A stretch of 64,000 nt of DNA from Pholiota molesta. Lineage: Eukaryota; Basidiomycota; Agaricomycetes; Agaricales; Strophariaceae. The translations under genes were made by a program, and so were the position numbers. The notes under the pieces are model-generated. The model worked only from the letters and a program-made list of their open reading frames with translations. It searched no databases and was not told the DNA's origin. The DNA lies in assembly GCA_014925825.1 (NCBI GenBank), contig JACGCK010000018.1, forward strand, positions 124,001 to 188,000, given 5' to 3'. Shown in pieces: positions 1 to 11,027 of the stretch (the stretch's first letter is position 1; each line of letters starts with the position of its first letter).

Positions 1-33
1 CATCAGGCGTTAGACATGTGGTAGGGGACTTGC

Positions 34-237
34 ATCGGCGATGTAGAACACGGCGCCTAGCTCGCCGCCGGTGCTGGCTTGCGGCGGGCGGGGGTCCCCG
101 CTGAAGCCGTTGTACCCGATGAAGACCCTCCCCATGGTCTCTGGTGATTGCGACCCCAAATGAGGGAGGGCGGAGGCGGAGGCGACGAGAGCCAATGAAA
201 AGAAAGTAGCAGCGATGGTTGCAAGGTTTTTGTGCAT
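34..237 (-). CDS. Small secreted protein, first exon (gene runs off the left edge)
   Basis: The 68 codons start with MHKNL and a hydrophobic signal peptide (about residues 1-23, ending in ASA). A conserved block GRVFIGYNGFSGDPRPP and then GGELGAVFYIAD follow. The exon ends at a GAT codon followed by GCAAGT, so the intron appears to use a GC donor, as in both paralogues at 39966 and 49510. The second exon lies outside the window. The nearest relative is the intact gene at 39966-40671. I do not recognise the family. The G-E-L-G-x-x-F-Y-I-A-D segment loosely recalls ADP-ribosyltransferase-like folds, but this is only a weak resemblance and I assign no function. Expression outside the cell is inferred from the signal peptide. 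Confidence 0.7.
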
Positions 238-290
238 GGTTAGTTTGGTGGTACTGGGATAAGTAGTATATTCCAGTAAAAAGTAGGCAT

Positions 291-300
291 ATTATATAGG
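291..300 (-). promoter_or_regulatory. TATA box of secreted protein copy 1
   Basis: The minus-strand sequence CCTATATAAT lies about 54 bp upstream of the start codon at 237. The same box sits at the same distance before the paralogous gene at 39966. This conservation between diverged copies supports a real core promoter. Confidence 0.65.
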
Positions 301-2610
301 TTCTCGTCTCGCAGGGACGAAGACTAATTGCACGCCCATTCTATGTGGAACGTCGAAGATGTCGGTGTTGAGCCTAATTTGCTAGATAGTGAGGGCATCT
401 TCTATTACACCTGTCGCGAGTCGTCGAACGTTCTGATATCGCCCATCATTAAGTAACAACATAGAGGCTGATCAGTTGAACTAGTCATTCGATTTAAACT
501 CCTCAATCCCTCAGTCGTTGATAGAAAGTCTACAACTAATCTCGACAACCATACTACCCTCGACTATGTATATGATTTAGGTAGTCCACAAATACATATA
601 CAGCTCATATGGTTGAAGCCCCTTCGTTTGATCATCAACGTCAACATTAAACGTAACCACTCTACGATTCTTCCTGTCCGGCCAATAATATGTAACCCTT
701 TCCATTGGAACCCTTCAAGATGCATATATCTTCCATAGCTTACACGGTGGATGTTGCGAAGGGACGAATTCATGTCTAATTTAGAGCTTGCGAAGCCGAT
801 GAGTGCCTCAACAGCGAATTGAAATAACAGCATACAGAACACGACACGGTGCGCTTCGACTCGGGATATGTAGGAGGCCGACAATGCCCTGAAAGTGTTC
901 TCTGTGAGAGCCTTGAATGTTGAGAGAAGCAAGAGGGAAGGGCAAGTAACGCCGATCTGGGCGGGTACCATCTTTCTCGGCATTATCTCGGGTCATAGGG
1001 TATGGGTATCTTAACACGCACAGTGAGTCAATCAGACGGGAATTGGACGTCGGATATTGGATGTCGGAAATGAGGACGAGCAGCAAGGATAAGTAACATC
1101 AGCGCAAACTTGAAGATTGTGCAGAATTAGAAATCGTTTCTCATACACACGAGCCAGTAACGTCAATGAGCGTTGAACGTTTGAACGAGCGCCTCTCAAC
1201 TCTGCACGTCCATCACAACGCACCCCTTGTTGCGTGAGCTCCATGCTGGGACCGCTCTCTTCCTTTGACGCCCAACCCCATCACCTGGCTTCAGGTCACA
1301 TGTGGGTTACTGAAGTCTATGATATTCGTTCGTGGGAGGAAGAACGGCCTAGACGACTATGGACCGTGAAAGGTGATTCTGAGACAGAAGCGACGCGGTG
1401 CGGTTAAGCGTCGCGCACAATGTGGCGTATTCAGCGCTTCAAGCAGGTACGTCTTCGACCCTCTCTAATTGCTGTTAATAATTAGGCGCTTTGTAGACGG
1501 AGTAGGCTGCCCCAGCTGAATCCAATGGACAGCGCATTAGAATACGCAACGCATCGCTTGGGTATCCGTTGCAGAGGCTGCGAGCGACCGCAAAACCAAC
1601 TCCAAGCTAACAATCAACGAGCGCGGAAGTGGTGTGGGTACCCCTGGGGCATGAATATGTCAGCTTCAGATGTTTACAGCGGAAGAAGGCGCGTCAGCTC
1701 GCTACGACAGAGTCCTGGAGCTGCAGATGCGCCATTGTTCGGTGTCTGGATCGTTATAGAGCTGTTTTTGCAGTTCCCTCAGCGGCGAAAGAGTCATTGG
1801 TGGATTCGAAATTCGATGCGGACTCGCAACATGATGATAAGACAGGATATTTTACAATGGGAGACACGTACACTGCAGTCTCATGTAACAACATGGGACA
1901 TGATTTCCAGAACGACGGTATCGCGCGCTCAAGTCGTAATATCCCTCGTTACACAAGCAGCGGCGACGGGGTATTGCATAGCCCAAAGCAGCTGCGCGTC
2001 GGTGAACGCATCGACAAAACAGCCTCGCCTTCGAAATGGTAAAGAGCCTGGGCCGGGGAGAGAACCTAGTCAGCCTAGCAAAGAAGTTCGCATCAGTGGG
2101 CCATTGACCGCTGATGCTGATGATGTTCGCGGAAGCCGGGGTCAAGAGACGTTATGAACGTAATAGAAAAGGACGCGTCATACGATTAACATATGCAGGC
2201 AGATGCAGGGATATGGGGGGACAGTGACCGAACATGTATTCCAAGCAAAGATGCGACAGCGCGAGGTCCCAGAGCCTAGACCGAGTGCGTCGTTAGATTC
2301 AGAGAAGGCAGGCGTACATTTGACCGTGAGGAGCTGCATTCATATTCCAGGGCTGCTGTGGAAACTCAAAGGGAAGACCGCGGTTGAATCGAAATAGTTC
2401 CAGGTAAAACACGAGTGGGCGATAGATTGGAGGGGGCGGTGGTTTCATCATAGAGGGACAGAGGGGAAAAGATGGCGGGCTGCAGACGTCTTAACATATC
2501 GAGGCCGCAAAGATTCGGGAAGAGAATGGCCAGGTTGGCTGTGGTGGTTGTGTCGGAGGGCACCGGGATGCTCCGGCGCCGGCAAGTTCGGCATCGAGTG
2601 TTGTCCTGCG

Positions 2611-4042
2611 TCACGAATCACCTTTCCTGTTCGAACGTCCTCGACATGCACGAACTCTCTACCTGATATGCCCCAGGATTAGCGCAACGGTCCCCCCATC
2701 CTATGTAACTGGGGACCTCTATCGACTTCTTGGAGCCTTATTTCCCCACGGTCATGGCCCTCCTGCGAATCGCGCCTGCTGTAGGCCCCGGAGTGCTCAT
2801 CGTCGCCTTACTCGTGTCTTCTGCATTTTCCCCTCACTCGCAGCTCCCTGGCCCCGTTTGGAGATGCCGTTCGTACCGCTCGCACCATCTCGCTGCCATC
2901 GTATGGATCATCTATCTTCATATCGCCCCGAAGTCGAGTTTGCTATGAAATTTCACTGGTCTTTCAGTGGCTGGACAGGCGCCCTATCAAGCGGACTCGG
3001 AACATCTGGTACTCGATGTAAGCTGAAAGCTCGTCTTCATGAGCGTCACTTACCGTTTTTACCAAAGTTATTCCTGCCGCCGCGCATCGCGTACCTGCGC
3101 ATTCGCAACCCAATCACTTATATCTGCAACGTTGGTATGACCAAATTGTGCCCTGAAGAGATTGGTCTATAGATGTGAGGGAGGGCGACCGTTTACTGGT
3201 ACGTATGGCTCTCATTCGAGATATGCCAACCTGATAGGTCAAACGAATATCAGAAGAAATCAGCGCGCTCCTGTGCTGACTGCGTCAAGGAGTTCTGTTG
3301 TTGCCCTTGTGGAGATCTCGCGGACCTATATCAACCAGGAACGGATATTGGAGACGATGATGTATATGCACCGCAAGCTTTCGTAAGGATGAAAATTATC
3401 GCGCTTGGTCTGGGAGAGGTGTACGCACGAAGTGATGGATGGCAAGGTTGTGTTCCTGTTCATGTTTCTGGGGGCCGAACACGGTGCGTACATCCTCGAA
3501 AATTTCTCGTCCTCGTTCGCACTGTCATCATACCTTCCTGATATTCTCTTGTTTGTTAGATCTAGATTCGACTGCTTCACCCCCGCCGACGTCCCGGGAA
3601 CTACGACGCGCAACGAAGGGATGTTCGTTATCTTCTTCACCATATTCATCGTCGCCATTCACGCCCTGCTAGTTGTGACACGCCCCACCCAGCCCGGCGA
3701 AAGCATCCTTCGGCTCGTCACTCCATGATCGCTCTCTACTGCGATCATGAACTACTCTAATACACCTCCGGCGCCGCTAGCACCATCCGCGCTCCAAGCA
3801 CCAACACCCCTATCGCGCAACGGGCACCACCGTCCTTCGCCGCCCGCGATACCCGCGTGGCCGGCTCCCATACCATACCGTCTCCGTGTACAAAGAGCGC
3901 TGCGGATAACGTAGCGTCTGCGGCGCGGAGACGCTTTGGGTTTGAGGCGGGGTTTGGAAGTCAAGTTCGTGTGGGTGAATGCCATTTGCCGTATGCTAAT
4001 GATATTTACTTATCAATGTACATAATGATAACTCATGTGTAT
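2611..4042. other. Intergenic region with degraded gene remnant
   Basis: No intact gene was found. A minus-strand remnant at about 3558-3658 encodes a stretch with NIPSL...SAGVKQSNLDL. This resembles a stretch at about 47645-47730 on the plus strand (KMPSL...SADVKLSNADL). In both places the remnant lies about 210-230 bp downstream of a copy of the 64-bp palindromic element, so the two loci are parts of one longer repeat or gene family. Hydrophobic short ORFs on the plus strand (2730-2948, 3405-3728) could be membrane-protein debris. Confidence 0.4.
3874..3937 (-). repeat. 64-bp palindromic element, copy A
   Basis: The outer arms read CGTCTCCG and CGGAGACG. Relative to the majority arms CGTCTGCG/CGCAGACG this is a paired (compensatory) change. 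The same 21-codon frame as in the other copies is open (KRLRAAD...VHGDGM). See the finding on this family. Confidence 0.8.
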
Positions 4043-5307
4043 CTATTTAGCCCCGAATATGTCGTCGGCATAAATTGAAAAGGGCTCTCCCTGCTCGGAG
4101 ACTCAGAGTTAATATTATGCTTAAAAGGGCAAGGAGAATGATCACTTCGTCAGGTTTGTCGGACGGTTTCACCCGTTTCCAAAGGCCCTTGAACCCATCA
4201 TCGCATCCAGAATCTGGGTCTGGATATCAGCCCCCATCTGACTCAATATGATGCATCAGGGAGAAAGAATGACTCACCATGATTACGACCGCTGGCATAG
4301 GCCGCCGCCGCCACGATCTCAAGTAAGCGCTCTCTTACAACTGGAGCCGTTTCTGAGGAACTCAGCAGGTCTTCTATGGTGTACAAAAATTTGTATGTGG
4401 TGCATTCCGAGATAAACGTAGACGAGGAGTTCCGAAGCAAAATTGCCCATAGCTGGTTTATATTTTTCTTGAATGCAGGTCGTCAAAATCGCACGTGAGA
4501 AAACCACGTACTCGGGCTGCACCTAACTGCACTGAGGGCTCGCCGTACCTATGAAAGGGTCAACGTCGAACCAAGTCCCAATTAGTAAGGCCAAACGGCG
4601 TACTTGAGATCGCGCCGCAGAGCCTGAACGGCCTCTCTTGCGTTGTTTTCGCTCGCAGACGCACGCTCGCAGACTTCGAGAAGGAGAGCCCAGTCTTTCG
4701 AAGCTGTGGCGATGAGGTAGCCTGGAGAAGTCAACTAGGATGAATGGTTGAGAGTGATACAGAAATGGGGCACACCGATTGTGCCCGAGAGTTCGGCAAA
4801 ACCATCGTCCTCTCTGCGGGCCTCTCGCCCGCCGCGCTCCTGATCCCTGCTCAAAACCCCCTGATCATGTGTCTCCTTATCCAGCCTCTTTCGCTCCTTC
4901 TCCTTGTCGCGGTCATTATGGCGGCCACCCCAGAATAATCTGCGCTTCTTCGTCTTCTCGGTCTCGTCGCTCTCGCACGGGAGATAATTCAGGTTCTGAG
5001 GGCCGTTCTCAGAGGCGGTGAAGCGCTCCTCCGAATGGGACGCGGGCAAAATGCCTTCAGCAGCGTGGGGTGGATCACCCCGCTTGGTGAAATTGTGGAA
5101 AGCGCCTCTGGAAATGTTGTCGAGAATCATTCTGAAGCCTATCCCCAGATTAGATATGTATGAGTCCGAGTCTCGCTGAATGTGAAGATCGTCACCTTGA
5201 TGTTCTGACTCTACCAAGCGGCCAACGGGCACTGCGTTCCCATTAGCATGCGAAGTCGTTAGGTTGTTGATATTAACATGCGATGCCTTGGAAAAGTCCT
5301 GAGCCAT
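4043..5307 (-). CDS. VHS-domain protein, LSB5-like, with short C-terminus
   Basis: Six exons join in frame: 5307-4776, 4721-4604, 4548-4512, 4452-4278, 4219-4146 and 4090-4043, giving 327 aa. The N-terminal half is polar and highly charged (a long K/R/D/E stretch near residues 120-170). From about residue 176 it reads like a VHS superhelix: TIGYLIATASKDWALLLEVC, LRRDLKYGEPSVQLGAARLW, and VVRERLLEIVAAAAYASG. The block GLWKRVKPSDKPDE then follows. Fungal VHS proteins of the LSB5/GGA type act at endosomes and in actin-linked endocytosis by binding cargo and ubiquitin; this role is inferred. Family members that I know continue well beyond this block, often with a GAT domain. Here the reading ends only 16 codons later, next to element copy A, so the 3' end may have been lost. 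The start at 5307 is the first ATG of a long open exon. Confidence 0.72.
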
Positions 5308-7021
5308 TTGAGTCTGAGGTGGTGCAATGGGGGTGCAAAATGAGAGGAAGAACCGAGGGTTGAAATCTGGAAGGTAGAGCCCTGTTACTTAAATTAAACC
5401 ACGTTGAGGCTGTAATCGTTGTGGGCGCACTGCGCGGCGTCTTGTGCTGTGCATATTTGGGACCCACTCATTACATTCCCATGCAGCGTTATGATAGAGA
5501 TGAATGATTACAACTGTACTCAGCGGTGCCGATATGTGCTGTGTTCCGTTCGACATGTCATTTTGCGCACCACTCTGACTTCTTCGTTCCATGATTTTAA
5601 CAGTGTTCGTCGAGATTACAGACCTGCGTAAGAGGATGTTGAGGGATGTGCATGCCCGCTCGCTCAGGGATTTACACCGCGTTCAGCATCGCCACACCCA
5701 CACCCACAACACCCACAAGCCCGTTTTGGACATATCGAGACTCTGTAAGCGAGATCAGTCTCAACCTCAACACAACCATGGTTCATCATCCTAATATGAG
5801 CATTCTATATGCTATCTCCACATCCACCGAAAATTGCTCAGTCCAAAACATGACATCGGATGCAAATGCACCACAAATGCACCGTCGTGTCCCATCTCGT
5901 TGTTGCGTCGCGTCCTTGCTTTCACATCTTGTTCACGTCTCACGAGAAGTGGCATCTCCCTTCAAAAATTGTCAAAAGCTTTGAGTAGTGGCGAGGGCGA
6001 GTCATCGTGAGGCGGAGGCAGCCTCATGAGCGCAAGAAGGAATAAGTATCAAGTTGTTGTTGAGTTGTTAATAGCCATTTCGGCAAGTTCCGAGCATTAC
6101 TCGTGCCAGCGACGAGTTGACGACTGCTCGCCCTTCTACACTCATGTACAGTCACCTCGCCTTCATATATGTACGGGCTCTACGATGCATACCCCAGTTC
6201 AAGCTCCTGGTACGCTTGTTTCACCATAGCCATACCGTTCATTGTAATCATTCGCACTCGCACTCAGCATAGATACGCCCTTCCCAGTGCAGGGAAAGCC
6301 AACGAAGCAGACGATTGCCGTCTCCTGTAGACCTCCACGACTCCAACACCCAACATGGCGCCGTTGCTACCACCGCTGACACCAACATCACTGCCTAGCG
6401 TTGCGCATCCACTACGCCCGCCGATGCAGTTGTCGCATGAGCTCACGCCGCGCTATACCCTCTGCGCGTTCAAAGAACGCCGCAAATAATGCAGCTTCTG
6501 CGGTGCGGAGATGCTTTGGCTGCAGGCGAAGCTCGGATTCAGATTCCATGGTGTATTCAGGGGCGGTGAAATAACGAAGGTTCACAGAAGTGAGTCGTTT
6601 TGCGATTGATTTACAGTTGAGCTCTATCGTCTGCGCAGGCAGGAAGATCTGTCCTGATATCTGCTGGTCGTCGGTGCGCACGTTAGGGTTCTCAGGTTCT
6701 AAATCGGAATCCGCAATGCTATTGATACTTGTGGGTCGGGAACATCACTTCGCAGGTGTGCAGCCTCATTCGTTTCACCCTACCTGCTCGTTAATGGCTT
6801 CTCGGCAGCTACATTCCCGACAAAAAAAAAGTGTCTAGACTCTATCGATCTGTCATGATCAGGCCGGCCGATTCATTTATAATTAGCCTCAGTACGTACC
6901 GCCCACCGCTCAGCACTTACGAACATGCCGGAGAGCAGGCATATTTGAACTCATCGCCCTGACACGTATTGATGTTGCGCCTTCGATCCTCCCCTCTAGC
7001 ATCCGAGACTTGAGTCTGGCA
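5308..7021. other. Intergenic region
   Basis: No gene is supportable here. It holds element copy B (6454-6517) and short unrelated ORFs. A T-poor CA-rich stretch lies at about 5690-5720. Confidence 0.5.
6454..6517 (-). repeat. 64-bp palindromic element, copy B
   Basis: This copy has the family length of 64 bp. The inner arms CCGCA/TGCGG are intact and the outer arm pairing is imperfect. The shared frame is open (KHLRTAEAALFAAFFERAEG) inside an 89-codon ORF. Confidence 0.8.
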
Positions 7022-7936
7022 ATGGAGTCTTCGCCTTTACTTAATGTAAGAGCATAGAGCCCCAAGTATCTCGTGTTGATGGTCTATATATTCACGATGC
7101 GTACTCTCTACAGAAGGGCAACCAGGCGCGTGTTCGTTCGTTCCAGGATTCGGACACGGCAAGGATTCAAGAAATATACTTGCAAGCTATGGTCTACGGT
7201 CGTGAGTTTCCATGTCCTACTTTTTGTTCTCGTCATAATCGCCCGTGCTATGTAAGTATCCAGTGAACTCCCCAGCGAACGTTGCCCTGAACAGCCAGCT
7301 CCGCAAACCTCTCGCCATCGCCTTATACGTTATGTTCGCCGCCGGCCTCGTACTCCTACCATATCCTCCACCGGCGCGGATCGCGGGCGCCCTCCTCTCT
7401 ATTACAACATTGGCTATGTTTATTGCGTGGAGACAGATCATCTGGTCAAAGTTCAAGACTTTCTGTCAGGAAGCCGTGAGGACAGACCTGGCGGATATCA
7501 AGAAACACTATGGAACGTCGCCGAGCGGATTCTGGGTCGCAGAGATTGCGGAGGGGAGTCTAGCAGGGACGATCATCGGGTGTGTTGGCCTAGGTGCGTG
7601 TTTGAAATTTCTGTGATGCTACACAGGTCGAAATGACAGACGCGTGCAGATTCGACTGCGAATGAAGACCCCAGTACAGCCGAGCTACAACGTATGGTCG
7701 TAGACCCAATGTACCAGAACCACGGAGTGGGCAGGCTCTTGATGACAGCTCTGGTCGAGCACGCGAAAGCCAGTGGTTTGTCGACGATATCGCTGTCTAC
7801 GAGCATGTACCAACCTGGGGCGATGTGTATGTATGAGCGCTTTGGCTTTATCATGGGCAAACGGGTGTGGGTGACCGTCAAGTTCATATTCACTATAGAC
7901 AAGGCGTACTTGCAGTTCTTCACCCTCAATTTATAA
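7022..7936 (+). CDS. GNAT-family N-acetyltransferase with membrane segment (copy 1)
   Basis: Four exons (7022-7045, 7114-7201, 7264-7593, 7650-7936) join in frame to 242 aa. The protein starts MESSPLLN. A short charged segment (VRSFQDSDTARIQEIYLQAM) follows, then a hydrophobic region (about residues 50-95) with two likely membrane-embedded stretches. The GNAT core comes next: WVAEIAEG, IIGCVGL, MVVDPMYQNHGVGRLLM (motif A, Q/RxxGxG), and a final YERFGF block. The architecture resembles NAT8/camello-like membrane acetyltransferases, which transfer acetyl from acetyl-CoA to an amine. The substrate is unknown. A paralogue follows 355 bp downstream in the same orientation with the same intron positions, so this is a tandem duplication. 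Confidence 0.85.
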
Positions 7937-8290
7937 AGCGACTTCGAGACTCGAGAGGCCGGATGTTTGTAAAGAACATATATATTATCGATATTAACAC
8001 TAAGCGTGTATTTTTCCCTACAGCAATCAACCAATCGAACAAGCAATATTCAATAATGGTTGACGTTGAAGCCTGATGTTCTGAATGTTCCGCACCAGCG
8101 ATCAGCGGGGTGTATTTCCCAAGTATTTCCAACTGATTTCCAACGTGGAGAACACGCGTACAGCCGACCGCAGTCTTATAAGCGCTGTCAGCATTTGCGG
8201 CCCCGGGATTGCCGGAGATCGTTACCGCCAGTACTTAAAAACCCTTCGCCTTGACATAATCTTGCAAAAATTCCCCTTTTCCCATCAACA
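7937..8290. other. Spacer between the tandem GNAT genes
   Basis: It contains 354 bp with no gene. It presumably holds the 3' end of the first gene and the promoter of the second. I saw no TATA box that decides a start. Confidence 0.5.
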
Positions 8291-9217
8291 ATGGGCTCTG
8301 TACCTTTACTTGATGTGAGAACGCCTGGTGACCATAAGTCGACTGCCGTTTTATACATTCACTACAACCGTTTTACTTTCAGAAGCGTGCTCAGGTCCAC
8401 GTCCGTTTGTTTCAAGAATCGGACACGAAAAGAATTCATGAATTGTATATGCAATCTATGGTCTATGGCCGTGCGTGTTTTCATGTTCTGCTTGCATCAT
8501 GACCAACAGAACATATACATCCAGCGAACTCACCCCCGAATATCGCACTGAAGCAGCAGCCGCGCAACCCTTTCACAGTGAACCTATACTGCGCGTTCGG
8601 GCTGGGGCTTGCCCTCCTCTCGTATATGCCGTCGAATCGCATCGCGGCCGCGCTCCTCTTGATCATGGGCCTTGCTGTATTCTTCTCGACGAGGCTGATG
8701 ATCTGGCGCGATTTCAAGCTATTCAGCGAGGACAACGTGAACACAGACCTATCCGACATCAAGGATCATTATGGAACGAAACCGAGTGCGTTTTGGGTCG
8801 CCGAGATCACGGACGGGAGTATGGCAGGAAAGGGAAAGGTCGTGGGCTGCGTTGGCTTAGGTGCGTATCTGAAATCTCCATGGTCCCAGCGACATCAACT
8901 GAGATCGCATACCGAGCTCAGAAGCCGCATTGGATGGTACCGCCAATCTCAAACGAATGGCTGTCGACCCCGCGTACCAGAAACACGGAGTCGGCAGGGC
9001 CTTGATGACGACCCTGCTGGACCACGCCAAAGCAAGTGACATATCGACAATCTCGCTGTCGACGACCGTGTGCCATGTGGCCGCGATGAAGATGTACGAG
9101 CGCGTCGGCTTTACCAAGGGCGAATGGTTCTGGCACAAGATAGGGTTCCCGTTCACCGTGCTCAAGTTGCACGTCCAGAACTATCATTTGGATTTACGCA
9201 GCATGAAAAAAGACTAG
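8291..9217 (+). CDS. GNAT-family N-acetyltransferase with membrane segment (copy 2)
   Basis: Four exons (8291-8314, 8383-8470, 8525-8860, 8922-9217) join in frame to 247 aa. Exon phases match the upstream paralogue. The order of blocks is the same: MGSVPLLD start, VRLFQESDTKRIHELYMQSM, hydrophobic segment with ALLSYMPSNRIAAALLL, acceptor core FWVAEITDG, acetyl-CoA loop DPAYQKHGVGRALMTTLLDH, and YERVGFTKGEWFW. The third-exon acceptor at 8525 is chosen by homology with copy 1; an alternative acceptor 15 bp upstream is also in frame and would add five residues. The likely role is membrane-associated N-acetylation of an unknown small molecule or peptide. Both copies look intact. Confidence 0.87.
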
Positions 9218-9948
9218 ACAATGTAGGCATCCGAAAAACGGCTTCACGATCGTGGATGCGCATACGCGCAAGTCCAGACAGCGCTCGATTGGGCTTGGAA
9301 CACACTAAGGAATGGGACGTCAGACCACTGTCGCCGCAATCGCGCGGCCCATACCTTTGAGGACTACTCATACACACGTTTCCCCATTCCCCAGAACACT
9401 ATCGACAACCCTCCACAACCCTACCGACCGCTCATCCGATCACCTATATATAAGGTCGCCCTTCCAAACCGTGACCTTAAACCTCATCTTCTGACTCTTA
9501 TTCTCAATACCATCGTCTGTCCCCCTTGTCCTTCCCGAGCCTCCTCATAGCAATCCCTGGCGCTGAGATCTTTCCTAAACCACAGCAACTCAAAGGTCAC
9601 GAATAAGTGGTTTTTTTGGTTATCTTCGAATCAGCAACGAGGCCGGGAAGCTGTCTGACTTCCCCTTGTTCTAGTAGAATAAGTGCATTTCAAAAAGCTC
9701 TATACATAAATAAATACTTGCTCTCGTGTGTTACAATTGCTGTGAAGATGGAAAAATGAAAAGCAGCCTGGAAGGCGAAAGGAAGGCGAAATCTAAAGAT
9801 TCCCGCTCGTAGAAGGTATTCAGCGAATAGAAACATCTCGATCGACACCCGACGCGAATGTCCACACAACCCTGACCACGAAAAACACCCCGTTGACCTC
9901 AGAGATGTCGGAGTACCCGCCCCGACCTTGCACAAAAATCATCAACTC
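9218..9948. other. Intergenic region between convergent genes
   Basis: This is the 3' flank of the second GNAT gene and of the GLTP gene. A sequence CTATATATAAGG at 9443-9454 looks like a TATA box, but no open frame begins downstream. No gene was seen. Confidence 0.5.
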
Positions 9949-11027
9949 TCAAACGTGACCGTACCCCCCGTCTGCAAGGAAGTGCCGCATCCGCTCTACG
10001 ATGCGGTCCAGCCCCTCCAGCCAGCGCGCGAGCTCAGCGTCGAGCTTCTCGCGCGACCCGCCCTGTGAGATACGGTCGTAGAAGTCGGAGCGCCGGGGGA
10101 CAGCGCGGATCGCCACCTGTTAGGATGCATGCAGGGTCAATCAGAAGTTAAACTGCGCGGGATGGGAATACGGAAGCAAGGGGGAAGGGGGTACGTACAG
10201 AGACGACGGAGCGGATGATGAAGGTGTGGTGGTGCCGGAGGACCTCGTCGTACGAGCGCTTGAAGCAGATGTGGAGCTCGGAGGTGGTGTCTTTCTGCAT
10301 GTGCTGCAGCGCGCGGCAGGTGAACATCAGTCCGCTGCACGTGGAAGCGCGGTGCGACAGAGTCAGAGTACACCACGCAAAGTGTTGAATGGGAACAAAG
10401 ATGGGAGATAGGTTAAGAAGGAAAGAGATGTTCAGTATGAATAAGCGTGATCGGGAAAGGATGTATTCGACGCACCGAATGAGGCGCGTAAGAGATGGGG
10501 TGGCGTGCCTCGTGGGTTCCCCAATTTCCGACCGCACCAACTCCTCGAGGGTGTTGGACTTCTCGCGTGTTGCTTCATACCGATGTCGAACGCCCTGAAT
10601 GGACAAATCATTCATCGGAATTTGAATTACAGAAGGAATAAAACGAAACAGGAAAGAAAGACGTAGATTTAGATGTCAGTGTGGAAGAGAATCACAAGGA
10701 AAAGCGTACTGACCGCAATGTTTCCCTTGATATCAGACTGCACGAATCCAAACACTGACCCTGAGCCCACTAGGTCTGTGCGAGGAGTGAATTACGTTCG
10801 TTAACGCCCAACGCCTCGAGCATAGAAGATCATTGAGTAGGAGCACCGCACCGAACAGCTGCAGAAGTCCATCCGACGCTTCGAGAAAAGATTCCGTCTC
10901 CACGCCCTCGTCTGTAAACGGAACGTCCGCGAAAGACTAGCAAGAAACAAGCGCCTATGAGTGAGATGTTGCCACGTAACCACTTCGAGGTATAGCTCAC
11001 CTTGACAGACTCGAAGTACGGTGCCAT
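9949..11027 (-). CDS. Glycolipid transfer protein, HET-C2-like
   Basis: Six exons (11027-11001, 10936-10852, 10775-10714, 10594-10476, 10334-10199, 10116-9949) join in frame to 198 aa, the usual GLTP length. Landmarks are an N-terminus with MAPYFESVK then SFADVP, QSDIKGNIAGVRHRYEA, LEELVRSEIGEPTRHATPSL, GLMFTCRALQ, ELHICFKRSYDEVLRHHHTF, and SDFYDRI. GLTP proteins shuttle glycosphingolipids between membranes in the cytosol; HET-C2 is the Podospora homologue known from vegetative incompatibility. From memory of the family, headgroup binding uses Asp48, Asn52, Lys55, Trp96 and His140 (human numbering). Asp, Asn and His appear present here. The Lys position reads Gly and the Trp position reads Arg, so ligand choice may differ. 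The start is supported by the MAPYF/SF exon junction, as in HET-C2. Confidence 0.9.

Larger units (their letters stand above)
1..2610. repeat. Inverted segmental duplication, copy 1
   Basis: Read on the minus strand, this segment matches 37727-40200 on the plus strand in the same order. The match runs from a stretch rich in ACCACCACAGCC, through several non-coding blocks and a conserved short ORF block, to a secreted-protein gene with its TATA box. Identity looks moderate, so the duplication is not very recent. Copy 1 carries about 250 bp (roughly 2145-2400) that copy 2 lacks. A third, deleted copy lies at about 49290-49990. No gene other than the secreted protein is convincing inside it. Confidence 0.85.

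Noticed and set aside
564..983. Minus-strand ORF partly conserved with 39350-39625 (AVEALIGFASS...VSYGRY)
   Set aside because: About 75 codons stay open in both duplication arms, but the frames diverge at both ends. There is no start, splice pattern or known domain. Shared descent of non-coding DNA is enough to explain it.
1525..2157. 210-codon plus-strand ORF in duplication copy 1
   Set aside because: The matching region in copy 2 (38232-38530) is broken into different frames, so the frame is not conserved.
9443..9454. TATA box CTATATATAAGG
   Set aside because: No open reading frame or RNA gene begins downstream. It lies between two convergent 3' ends.
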